Shown one piece after another: positions 8,373 through 15,363 of a stretch of 43,965 bases of DNA. This stretch comes from DATGFK01 sp040007395 (GTDB taxonomy: Bacteria > Chloroflexota > Anaerolineae > Aggregatilineales > UBA2796). The translations under genes and the position numbers were made by a program. How positions within the stretch are numbered: position 1 is the first letter of the stretch; each line of letters starts with the position of its first letter. Under the pieces are notes generated by a model. The model saw only the letters and a list, made by a program, of their open reading frames with translations. It searched no databases and had not been told where the DNA came from. The stretch is from NCBI GenBank assembly GCA_040007395.1, contig JBDTVG010000028.1:1-43965 (forward strand). Reading direction: 5' to 3'.

Positions 8373-9653
8373 TCAGTCCAATAATCGCATAGGATTCTCA
8401 AGGAGATCGGCTAAAGTCTGTAAGAACTGTGCGCCGCGTGCGCCATCGACCACCCGATGATCGCACGACAGGCTCAAATTGATAATTGGTTGAACAGCGG
8501 GTTGACCGTTCAGCGGCACCACCCGATCCGCAATGCGACTGATCGCCAGAATTGCAGCTTGCGGTGGGTTAACGATAGCGTTAAAGGCATCGACTCCGTA
8601 CATGCCCAAGTTGCTAATCGTGAAAGTGCCGTCGCTAATATCAGGAGGTAGCAGTTTATTGGCCTGTGCCTTAGCCACGAGTGCGATACGCTGTGCTGCA
8701 AGCTGACTCAACCCCGCAGCGTCCGCCTGACGAATCACCGGGACGACAAGCCCATCTTCTACCGCCACTGCCAAACCAATGTTGATGTCCCGATTAAGGA
8801 CAATCGAGTTGTTTTGCCATGAAGCATTCAAACGTGGATGTTGGCGGAGTGCTGCTGCTGTCGATTTCACCAGTAGGTCGGTGTAGGTAATTTTCTCGCT
8901 GGCTCGTGTGCGGGTATCGGCAAGCCACGCCATTAATTGTGTAGCATTGACTTCACGAAGCAGGTAAAAGTGGGGGATAGTCGTCCACGCCTGCGAGATC
9001 CGATCCACCATCACCCGCCATAAGCGGCTGACTTCCAATGTTTCTGGGGCAGAAACAACTGTATCGCTAGTTTTTGCAGGATCTGCTACGGATTGTCGAG
9101 CCGAGACAGCCGCTATTACCACGACATCCGCTGACAACACCGCACCATCCGGCCCACTGCCGCGCAGTGCAGTGAGTTCAAGTCCCTGCTCTTGTGCCAA
9201 CCGTCGTGCTTTAGGGGAAGCCAATATCCGACCATTGCTCGCCCCTTTACTTTGGGCAGTCAGATACGCTAACACATCTTCTTTCTGTATCCGCCCACCC
9301 TGCGGCTTCACTTGCATCAAGTCAAGGTTATGCTCGGCAGCAACCCGACGGGCGACGGGCGTTACATTGAGAGGGGCAAGCGTGGCAGGTTCCTTAGCAG
9401 TAGCTTCACCAATAGCTACGATCAGTGCAATGGTCTGCCCAACAGGAACTACGTCGCCTTGTTGAGCCGTCACATTCGATAGAACGCCGCTAGCAGGCGC
9501 TTCGATTTCAACCGTCGCCTTATCAGTCTCGATCTCCATCAGCGGTTCGCCTTTGGTGACTGTATCCCCCGGCGCTTTGAACCACTGGATGAGCGTCCCG
9601 GTATCTTGGGACATGCCCAACGCGGGCATGACTACTTCTTTTGCCACATCCAA
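8373..9653 (-). CDS. 2-oxoacid dehydrogenase complex E2 (dihydrolipoamide acyltransferase) with two subunit-binding domains
   Basis: The 426-residue protein has an N-terminal lipoyl domain with IETDKATVEIEAP and the lipoylated Lys near residue 45. Two peripheral-subunit-binding domains follow, one with VTPVARRVAAEHNLDL (about residues 99-133) and one with ASPKARRLAQEQGLEL (about 143-177). The C-terminal catalytic domain (about 200-426) has the SCDHRVVDGARGAQFL active-site signature. E2 transfers the acyl group from E1 to CoA. Most bacterial E2 proteins have one subunit-binding domain, so two is unusual. No E3 gene is nearby, so a shared dihydrolipoamide dehydrogenase is probably used. The acyl substrate (pyruvate, acetoin, branched-chain or other) cannot be decided from sequence. 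Confidence 0.93.
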   Translation of the reverse strand: MDVAKEVVMPALGMSQDTGTLIQWFKAPGDTVTKGEPLMEIETDKATVEIEAPASGVLSNVTAQQGDVVPVGQTIALIVAIGEATAKEPATLAPLNVTPVARRVAAEHNLDLMQVKPQGGRIQKEDVLAYLTAQSKGASNGRILASPKARRLAQEQGLELTALRGSGPDGAVLSADVVVIAAVSARQSVADPAKTSDTVVSAPETLEVSRLWRVMVDRISQAWTTIPHFYLLREVNATQLMAWLADTRTRASEKITYTDLLVKSTAAALRQHPRLNASWQNNSIVLNRDINIGLAVAVEDGLVVPVIRQADAAGLSQLAAQRIALVAKAQANKLLPPDISDGTFTISNLGMYGVDAFNAIVNPPQAAILAISRIADRVVPLNGQPAVQPIINLSLSCDHRVVDGARGAQFLQTLADLLENPMRLLD

Positions 9654-9669
9654 CCCCCATCTACTTTAA

Positions 9670-11001
9670 TCAGGGTAGCCCAGCGCCGCCGTAGGTAACA
9701 TTGGTGTAATCGATATTCTTGTGCGATTCTGTCTCGCGGGTGTTAGGCAGTGGTCCAGTGGCAGTGTAGTACTTTACCCCCGCGACCATCAACTCCTCAG
9801 CAGGAAAACGGGTCATGACTTCGCAGCCGTCTTTGGTCACAACCAACTGTTCCTCGATACGCGCCGCCGACCAGCCATCCGAGGCAGGCCAATAGGTTTC
9901 CAGCGCAAAAACCATGCCTTCTTCGATCACTTGTGGGCTTTCAAATGAGACAAGGCGGCTGAAGACAGGCTTCTCCCAGATCGCCAGCCCAACCCCATGA
10001 CCATACTGAAGCGCGAAACAGGATTCTTCATTGGGGAACCCGAATTCTTCGGCTTTGGGCCACAGTTGAACAACATCGGCGGTAGTTACACCCGGCTTTA
10101 TCGCGTTGATAGCAGCATCAAGGTAGTATCGGCAGCGTTTGTAAGCATCGACTTGGGACTGGGAGGCACTACCTACAGCAAAGGTGCGATAGTAGCAAGT
10201 GCGATAACCCATATAGCTGTGCAAAATATCGTAGAAAGCTGGGTCGCCGGGGCGCAGCATACGGTCACTGAAAATATGTGGATGCGGACTGCACCGTTCG
10301 CCCGAAATAGCGTTGACCCCCTCAACATGTTCAGAGCCAAGCTCGTACAACACTTTATTGACGAGTGCTACGCATTCGTTCTCGCGTACACCCGGTTTCA
10401 TAAAGCGATACAGTTCTTCGTAGGCAGCATCAACCATCATGCACGCCATGTTGAGCAGCGTAATTTCGTCCTGTGTTTTGATCGCCCGGACATCTTGCAT
10501 CAACTGCTGACCATCGACGATGGTCAGGCCCTCTTTTTGCAAGGCAAACATGACAGGCGGCTCAACCACATCGACCCCAACTGGCGCTTTATGTAGGCCA
10601 CGTTCTTCTAGCTCAATCCGAATTTTTCTGGCGACATCTTCGGCACGATGTGCGCCGGGCGGCATCGCACCACGCAGAGTCGAGATCCCCGCCCGCGAAC
10701 GGCCTTCGCCAAGCCACGGCGCATGTAAGGTATGGTGTTTCGCTGCGGAGCCAAAATCCCAGTTGATAGGATCATCGTCCTGCGGCAACAGGCAGAAACG
10801 CCCCAATTTATCAATGGCCCACGTTCCAATCGTGGTATTCGTGATATAGCGGATGTTGTTCATATCGAAACATAACAACGAGCCTATCTCGGATTCTTTG
10901 AGCAGCTTCTTAATACGGGTAAGACGCTCAGTGCGTAGTCGTTCGTAATCAACGCGCTCTTCCCAATCGACCTCCATCGTGCCGTAGCTTCTAAGTTTCA
11001 T
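9670..11001 (-). CDS. M24-family (creatinase/prolidase fold, DddP-like) protein with altered metal site
   Basis: The 443-residue protein has a creatinase-type N-terminal domain (about 1-180, with CFDMNNIRYITNT) and a pita-bread domain (about 185-430). Metal-ligand regions retained are QYGHGVGLAIWEKP (His335), EEGMVFALETYW (Glu368) and ARIEEQLVVTKDG (Glu383/384). The usual Asp-x10-Asp pair is broken: in AFYDILHSYMGYRTCYYRTF one Asp (258) remains and the second position is Cys269. Overall it resembles the DMSP lyase DddP as I remember it (NIRYxT segment, WDFG, EEQ near the C-terminus) more than aminopeptidase P, but the metal set differs from DddP too. It lies between E2 (16 bp) and E1 beta (21 bp), so it probably acts in the same pathway. 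Peptidase activity is doubtful. Confidence 0.8.
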   Translation of the reverse strand: MKLRSYGTMEVDWEERVDYERLRTERLTRIKKLLKESEIGSLLCFDMNNIRYITNTTIGTWAIDKLGRFCLLPQDDDPINWDFGSAAKHHTLHAPWLGEGRSRAGISTLRGAMPPGAHRAEDVARKIRIELEERGLHKAPVGVDVVEPPVMFALQKEGLTIVDGQQLMQDVRAIKTQDEITLLNMACMMVDAAYEELYRFMKPGVRENECVALVNKVLYELGSEHVEGVNAISGERCSPHPHIFSDRMLRPGDPAFYDILHSYMGYRTCYYRTFAVGSASQSQVDAYKRCRYYLDAAINAIKPGVTTADVVQLWPKAEEFGFPNEESCFALQYGHGVGLAIWEKPVFSRLVSFESPQVIEEGMVFALETYWPASDGWSAARIEEQLVVTKDGCEVMTRFPAEELMVAGVKYYTATGPLPNTRETESHKNIDYTNVTYGGAGLP

Positions 11002-11022
11002 TGCAGTCTCCAGTTTAATAAA

Positions 11023-12027
11023 TCAGTTTTTTCCACATAACGACTTTGCCATCTCGCATACCACCGTGGCGTTCGGGATAGTCAAGTCTTCGAGTGCAGG
11101 TGAGAACGGAATCGGGACGTTCATCGCACCGATGCGTTTAACGGGTGCATCAAGGTAATAGAACGCACCGTCAGCAATAACGGAGGCCAGTTCAGCCGTT
11201 ACGCCGTACTGTTCATAGCCTTCATCGACGACAATAGCCCGTGACGTTTTCTTGGCTGAATTGATCAACGCTTGTTTATCCAGCGGAACGAGCGTGCGCG
11301 GATCGATAACTTCCGCACTGATACCTATCTCACTGAGCATCGCCGCCGCTTCCAGCGCGACATGCACCATACTGCTGGTCGCTACAATGGTAATGTCTTC
11401 ACCGGGCCGCTTAACATCGGCTACCCCTAGCGGAATGGTATATTCGCCTTCGGGGACAGGCCCTTTGATGATCTTGTACATCATCTTGTCTTCAAAGATG
11501 GCGACTGGATTGTCGTCGCGAATCGCGCTTTTCATCAGTCCTTTAGCGTCATACGGCGTAGAAGGAATGACCACCTTGAGGCCGGGAATGTGACTGAGCC
11601 ACGCATGAAGCGATTGCGAATGCTGTGCGGCTGATCGGCGGCCTGCACCCATCGTTGTCCGCAAGACCATCGGCACTTTGAGCTTGCCGCCCGACATATA
11701 ATGAATCTTGGCAGCTTGATTCACGACCTGATCGAGGATCAGCCCAAGAAAATCGCCGAACATAATGTCTACTACTGGACGTAAGCCAGTCATCGCCGCA
11801 CCAACGGCAAGCCCTGTAATTCCCGGCTCGGAAATGGGCGAGTCAATGATCCGATCTGGGCCAAATTCTTGTACTAACCCATCCAACACCTTGAAGGTTG
11901 TTCCAGCTTCGGCAACATCCTCACCGATGATGAACACAAGCGGATCGCGGCGCAGTTCTTCCGCCAACGCCTCTTTGATCGCTTCGCCAAAAGTTAGCTC
12001 GCGCTCTTTTATCTCAAACGTAGACAT
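11023..12027 (-). CDS. 2-oxoacid dehydrogenase E1 component, beta subunit
   Basis: The 334-residue protein matches PdhB/AcoB/BkdB length. The N-terminal pyrimidine-binding transketolase domain has VFIIGEDVAEAGTTFK and DSPISEPGITGLAVGAAMTG; the C-terminal domain starts near residue 200 and has VIDPRTLVPLD and VVDEGYEQYG. With E1 alpha it forms the thiamine-diphosphate-dependent alpha2beta2 decarboxylase that passes an acyl group to E2. It overlaps the E1 alpha gene by 14 bp, which indicates translational coupling. The oxoacid substrate is not evident; the mixture of traits fits acetoin or pyruvate type enzymes as well as branched-chain ones. Confidence 0.95.
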   Translation of the reverse strand: MSTFEIKERELTFGEAIKEALAEELRRDPLVFIIGEDVAEAGTTFKVLDGLVQEFGPDRIIDSPISEPGITGLAVGAAMTGLRPVVDIMFGDFLGLILDQVVNQAAKIHYMSGGKLKVPMVLRTTMGAGRRSAAQHSQSLHAWLSHIPGLKVVIPSTPYDAKGLMKSAIRDDNPVAIFEDKMMYKIIKGPVPEGEYTIPLGVADVKRPGEDITIVATSSMVHVALEAAAMLSEIGISAEVIDPRTLVPLDKQALINSAKKTSRAIVVDEGYEQYGVTAELASVIADGAFYYLDAPVKRIGAMNVPIPFSPALEDLTIPNATVVCEMAKSLCGKN

Positions 12028-12982
12028 GCTGGCTCACCTCTTCCGGCTTGGGATATGGCGCATTGAGTGCGTATTCAACAGCGGCTTCGACCTCTGATTC
12101 GACACTCTTTTGAATCTGGTCAAAGATACCAGAGTCCGCCATCTGGTTGGCAAGGAGCCATGTTTCAAGCGTTTTAAGCGGGTCGCGCTCGGCTTTCCAT
12201 AATTTCTCCTCGTCGGGGGATCGATAATAGGCGCGATTAATGTCGCCCACGTGATGACCCAGATAGCGATAGGTGCGGCACAAAATAAAGCCCGGCCCTT
12301 CGCCTTGTCGTGCCCGTTCAATCAACTGGTGAGCACTTTCATAGACCTCACGCACATTTTGCCCGTCCACTTCAACGGTCATGATGCCGAATGCTTCGGC
12401 ACGGGCAGTCATGCTGCCCGCCGTCGATTCCGAGTGATGGGTGTATTCGTTGTATAGGTTGTTCTCGCAGACATAGACAACGGGCAGTTTCCATAACTGA
12501 GCCATGTTCATCGACTCGTAGAGTACCCCCTGACCGAGCGCTCCCTCGCCAAAAAAGCACACCGCGACCCGCCCATTACGCAGTCGCTTGCTGGAAAAAG
12601 CTGCCCCGGTGGCAATCGCGGCGCTTCCAGCCACAATCGCATTCGCGCCCAAATTGCCAGTCTCTTGATCGGCAATATGCATCGAACCGCCCTTACCGTG
12701 ACAGTAGCCTGCTTCTTTGCCGAGCAGTTCACAAAACATCTTGTCTACGGAAGCACCTTTCGCCAAACAGTGACCGTGCCCCCGATGCGTGCTGGTGATG
12801 TAATCATCCCGATGGAGCGCTTCACATACCCCGACGGCTACTGCTTCCTCACCAATATATAAATGGGCCAGACCCGGCATTTTAGCGCTCATATAAAGTT
12901 CATTGACATGCTCTTCAAACGTGCGGATTTTGAACATCTGCTCGTACATGTGGAGCAATTCTTCGCGATCTATTGTTTCCAT
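12014..12982 (-). CDS. 2-oxoacid dehydrogenase E1 component, alpha subunit
   Basis: The 322-residue protein has the E1 alpha hallmarks: RTFEEHVNELYMSAKMPG and HLYIGEEAVAVGV near the N-terminus, STHRGHGHCLAKG, KGGSMHIAD, and the thiamine-diphosphate motif GEGALGQGVLYESMNMA ending in VCENN (about residues 145-176). YRYLGHHVGD (about 242-251) fits the phosphorylation-loop region. It starts with ATG at 12982 and shares one base with the stop of the upstream dehydrogenase gene; its 3' end overlaps E1 beta. The order dehydrogenase, E1 alpha, E1 beta suggests that a hydroxy acid is oxidised and the resulting oxoacid or semialdehyde derivative decarboxylated. That is inference. Confidence 0.95.
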   Translation of the reverse strand: METIDREELLHMYEQMFKIRTFEEHVNELYMSAKMPGLAHLYIGEEAVAVGVCEALHRDDYITSTHRGHGHCLAKGASVDKMFCELLGKEAGYCHGKGGSMHIADQETGNLGANAIVAGSAAIATGAAFSSKRLRNGRVAVCFFGEGALGQGVLYESMNMAQLWKLPVVYVCENNLYNEYTHHSESTAGSMTARAEAFGIMTVEVDGQNVREVYESAHQLIERARQGEGPGFILCRTYRYLGHHVGDINRAYYRSPDEEKLWKAERDPLKTLETWLLANQMADSGIFDQIQKSVESEVEAAVEYALNAPYPKPEEVSQHVYV

Positions 12983-13863
12983 TATGCTTCTTGTCCTGCC
13001 ATATAAGCTTGCACCTTAAAAAGCGCCGCGAAATCCTGATCGGTATACCCCATCGCTATGGCCTGTGTCAGAACCTCGTGGGACAGTTGAACCGTTTGCA
13101 ACGGAACCCCGACTTCCTTGCCCAAATCCAGCGCCAGTTGGATGTCCTTTTGCATCATCGCCACATTGAACCAGACCTCATCGGGCATGTTTAAAATGAG
13201 TGGTGCGCGGTATTTCATCGCGGTAGACGCAATAACGCTGTTTAGCAGTGCATCGAGCGCCGCTTGACGTGGTATGCCACTGCGTTCGGCAAGCAGCACC
13301 CCTTCAAATAGGGCAATGAGTTGGATGGGCATACTCAGATTGATGGCGATTTTGGTCGTGACTCCTTGCCCATTGGCACCCATATGGATGATCTTCTGTC
13401 CCAATTTTTCAAAAACTGGACGCACTTCCTCTAAAACATCGGCATCGCCACCCACATAAAAAACGAGCGTGCCAGCCTCAACCGCTGGAACACTGCCTGA
13501 AACCGGGGCTTCCAACATATGCCCCCCAGTCTTAGTTACACGCTGCGCCAGCTCACGGATCAATTGTGGGCTGACAGTGCTCATATCCACATAAATTTTT
13601 CCGACACCGAGGCCCGCCAATACGCCATCTGCCCCGTCAGTTATCGACAGCAAGGCGGCAGTGTCACTCACCATACTGAAGGTAATATCGGCGTTCTGGA
13701 CAACTTCGCGAGGCGTATCATACAGTTGCAAGCCTGCCTGAGTCAGCGCATCGGCTTTAGCTCGTGTGCGGTTATACCCTGCCACCTGATACCCAGCATC
13801 AAGCAAGCGCTTGGCAATGCGACCGCCCAAGGTACCTAGCCCAATAAATCCAAGCTTGGTCAT
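12982..13863 (-). CDS. NAD(P)-dependent beta-hydroxyacid dehydrogenase (3-hydroxyisobutyrate dehydrogenase family)
   Basis: The 293-residue protein has the N-terminal Rossmann motif GFIGLGTLGGRIAKRLLDAG with NRT for cofactor choice (the Arg suggests NADP), the substrate-binding motif LEAPVSGSVPAVEAG (about residues 117-131), and the helix with the catalytic Lys in GQGVTTKIAINL (about 163-174). The family includes 3-hydroxyisobutyrate dehydrogenase, tartronate semialdehyde reductase and 6-phosphogluconate-like enzymes. It is the first gene of the operon. A Shine-Dalgarno GGGGAG lies eight bases upstream of the ATG at 13863. The 385-bp region upstream contains operator-like repeats shared with the regulator gene. 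Confidence 0.92.
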   Translation of the reverse strand: MTKLGFIGLGTLGGRIAKRLLDAGYQVAGYNRTRAKADALTQAGLQLYDTPREVVQNADITFSMVSDTAALLSITDGADGVLAGLGVGKIYVDMSTVSPQLIRELAQRVTKTGGHMLEAPVSGSVPAVEAGTLVFYVGGDADVLEEVRPVFEKLGQKIIHMGANGQGVTTKIAINLSMPIQLIALFEGVLLAERSGIPRQAALDALLNSVIASTAMKYRAPLILNMPDEVWFNVAMMQKDIQLALDLGKEVGVPLQTVQLSHEVLTQAIAMGYTDQDFAALFKVQAYMAGQEA

Positions 13864-13998
13864 TTATATGGCTCCCCAGTAAAAAATTTTCAGTAATAGT
13901 CTGCTTTTGCAAGAATCGCACTTATGTTAACTTTGTTAAAATGCCAAACAATTTATAGCTCTAGTCATCAAAATCAAAACCAATAGACAAAACCTAAC

Positions 13999-14015
13999 GT
14001 TCAATTCCATTTAAC
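13999..14015. promoter_or_regulatory. Operator-like inverted repeat upstream of the operon
   Basis: The 17-bp sequence GTTCAATTCCATTTAAC has the layout GTTCAAT-N3-ATTTAAC, one mismatch from a perfect inverted repeat. It lies about 136 bp upstream of the first operon gene. The same arrangement in perfect form occurs at 15039-15055 upstream of the XRE-cupin regulator gene. A shared operator for that regulator is the simplest reading; binding is not shown. Confidence 0.55.
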
Positions 14016-14047
14016 AATCTATCTCCAAATGGCTCTTTTGTCAATTA

Positions 14048-14080
14048 GGATTGCAATCGGGATTGCAAACAGGATTGCAA
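14048..14080. repeat. Three direct GGATTGCAA repeats at 12-bp spacing
   Basis: GGATTGCAA occurs exactly at 14048-14056, 14060-14068 and 14072-14080. A 12-bp period is close to one helical turn, so the three sites would face nearly the same side of the DNA, as expected for cooperative binding of a regulator. They lie about 185-217 bp upstream of the operon start codon. Confidence 0.7.
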
Positions 14081-14248
14081 AATAAGCCTACCTCGCTAAT
14101 GATAAGCTGTGTTTTGGTAAACTAGACTTGTTTAATATTACTTGATATGCTGATTCGGTTGGCGTATGATGTTCAATATGGTTGAATAGTGCGGTTTTCA
14201 GGTGGACAGAAGGCTCAAGTGCTTGCACACTTTCAGCCGTCAATCTAA

Positions 14249-14941
14249 CTATGAGGCTCGATTTAACACGACCCACAATGCCCGCATTTGTTTGTCACTC
14301 TTATTGCTAAGGCGATGCGGAGTCATGGAGTCAAAGATAATGCTATCGCCACAATCTAACGTATAAAGCTCGAACCCAAGTTCCAGCACTAATTCTCCCT
14401 CAAGAATAAAACCAAATTCCCGACCCTCGTGGTGAGACATGTGAGCATCGGAACTCGCCCCCGGTACATAAGTAATTTCAAGGAATTCCGTATCCGGTTC
14501 GGCAAACGCAGTGAGGCGTGACCATATCACGCCACCCTTGAGTTCAATCTTCGGACGGGCATCGGTGTGGACGATGAGCGTAGGTAAATGCTTATTAGGC
14601 ATAAGTTCCATGTCCATCTCCCCCCCTGCACGTCCAACTTGAACCTCACGCATCTCGCTTGCCGTCAACTCAGCGGCGGCGATAAGACCCGCTTCGACAG
14701 GTAAAGAGTCGTCGTTATCTTCATCGGGGAAAAAATAGTCAACGGGTACCTCAAGTGCTTCAGCAATATTGTAGAGTGAGCGCACAGAGGGATAGGCTTT
14801 GCCAGTCTCGATTTGGCTCAACATACTGGCGCTCATCTCGGCACTTGTGGCTAGCTCACGTAAGCTCATGTGACGGCTCTGGCGGATTGTTCGAAGTTTT
14901 TCACCAATAGCACGTACATGATCGAAGTTCATTGAGGGCAT
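14249..14941 (-). CDS. XRE-type HTH regulator with C-terminal cupin domain
   Basis: The 230-residue protein has an N-terminal Cro/C1-type helix-turn-helix (about residues 10-65: MSLRELATSAEMSASMLSQ, then IETGKAYPSVRSLYNIAEAL) and a C-terminal cupin (about 145-225: HEGREFGFILEGELVLELG, then GDSIIFDSMTPHRL). XRE-cupin proteins such as PuuR sense small metabolites of catabolic pathways through the cupin domain. The gene is upstream of and in the same orientation as the operon at 7492-13863. The ATG at 14941 has AAGGA only about two bases upstream, whereas the Met codon at 14932 has the same AAGGA at a more normal distance of about eleven, so the start may be three codons later. Inverted repeats at 14972-14987 and 15039-15055 suggest autoregulation. 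Confidence 0.92.
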   Translation of the reverse strand: MPSMNFDHVRAIGEKLRTIRQSRHMSLRELATSAEMSASMLSQIETGKAYPSVRSLYNIAEALEVPVDYFFPDEDNDDSLPVEAGLIAAAELTASEMREVQVGRAGGEMDMELMPNKHLPTLIVHTDARPKIELKGGVIWSRLTAFAEPDTEFLEITYVPGASSDAHMSHHEGREFGFILEGELVLELGFELYTLDCGDSIIFDSMTPHRLSNKSDKQMRALWVVLNRAS

Positions 14942-14971
14942 TTTCCTTGACCTACTCTTGTTGGCAACTAC

Positions 14972-14987
14972 ATTCTATAAATAGAAT
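14972..14987. promoter_or_regulatory. Inverted repeat in the regulator promoter region
   Basis: ATTCTATAAATAGAAT has perfect 7-bp arms (ATTCTAT/ATAGAAT) around AA. It lies 31 bp upstream of the XRE-cupin start codon, where an operator overlapping the promoter or transcription start would be expected. Confidence 0.45.
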
Positions 14988-15038
14988 GGATAGATAGAAT
15001 TCAATCCTATTATAACAAATATTGCTATCATGCTTGTT

Positions 15039-15055
15039 GTTCAATCTAATTGAAC
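15039..15055. promoter_or_regulatory. Perfect operator-like palindrome upstream of the regulator
   Basis: GTTCAATCTAATTGAAC has perfect 7-bp arms (GTTCAAT/ATTGAAC) around CTA. It lies about 98 bp upstream of the regulator start. A one-mismatch relative with the same arm length and spacer sits upstream of the operon at 13999-14015. A further half-site-like TTCAATCCTATT occurs at 15000-15011. Confidence 0.55.
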
Positions 15056-15157
15056 ATTCTTGCGGATAGTAATCAAGAAATGGATTATTTCCAAACCTTT
15101 CTGTAAGAGAAAATATCAAGAAGCGGCTGAGTGAGTCAAAACTCTCACGCACAAACG

Positions 15158-15310
15158 GGGAGAACTATTTTATTCGTCGAGCAAAACGTAAGCACTGGCC
15201 TAGGAGTCGCCATGCGCGGGATAGTCACGAAAAGTGGTCAAGTGCGTTTGGTAGGAACGAATCAGGACATTTTAAATAATCCGGAGATTGGACACTTATA
15301 CCTTGGCGGC
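15158..15310 (+). pseudogene. C-terminal remnant of a LivF-type ABC transporter ATPase
   Basis: About 51 residues (GRTILFVEQN through PEIGHLYLGG) align without gaps with the C-terminus of LivF. In the intact LivF of this window (23861-24571) the matching segments are TTILLVEQN, ADRGYILQTGQIVL and VRKAYLGEE. Walker A, signature and Walker B regions are absent, the frame is closed upstream by a stop at 15128-15130, and the open frame then runs on antisense to the next gene, so it cannot encode a working ATPase. It faces a Liv-type binding-protein gene, which suggests a decayed transporter locus. Confidence 0.8.
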
Positions 15311-15363
15311 ATAATGGTCAGCACAATGCAAAAATCGGATAATGCGACAACACAAACAAGTCG

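Larger units (their letters stand above)
13864..14248. other. Intergenic control region of the minus-strand operon
   Basis: No convincing gene is present here; an open frame at 14088-14276 has no family features and no ribosome binding site. The stretch is AT-rich and holds an inverted repeat at 13927-13939 (TTAAC-TTT-GTTAA), an operator-like sequence at 13999-14015, and three GGATTGCAA repeats at 14048-14080. It separates the regulator gene from the operon that it probably controls. Confidence 0.7.

Noticed and set aside
9670..11001. Calling the M24 protein a DMSP lyase (dddP) or an Xaa-Pro aminopeptidase
   Set aside because: The fold fits both, but the metal-ligand Asp pair is lost and no substrate evidence exists.
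14088..14276. 62-residue minus-strand open frame upstream of the operon
   Set aside because: No family features or ribosome binding site; it covers the control region and the 3' end of the regulator gene.
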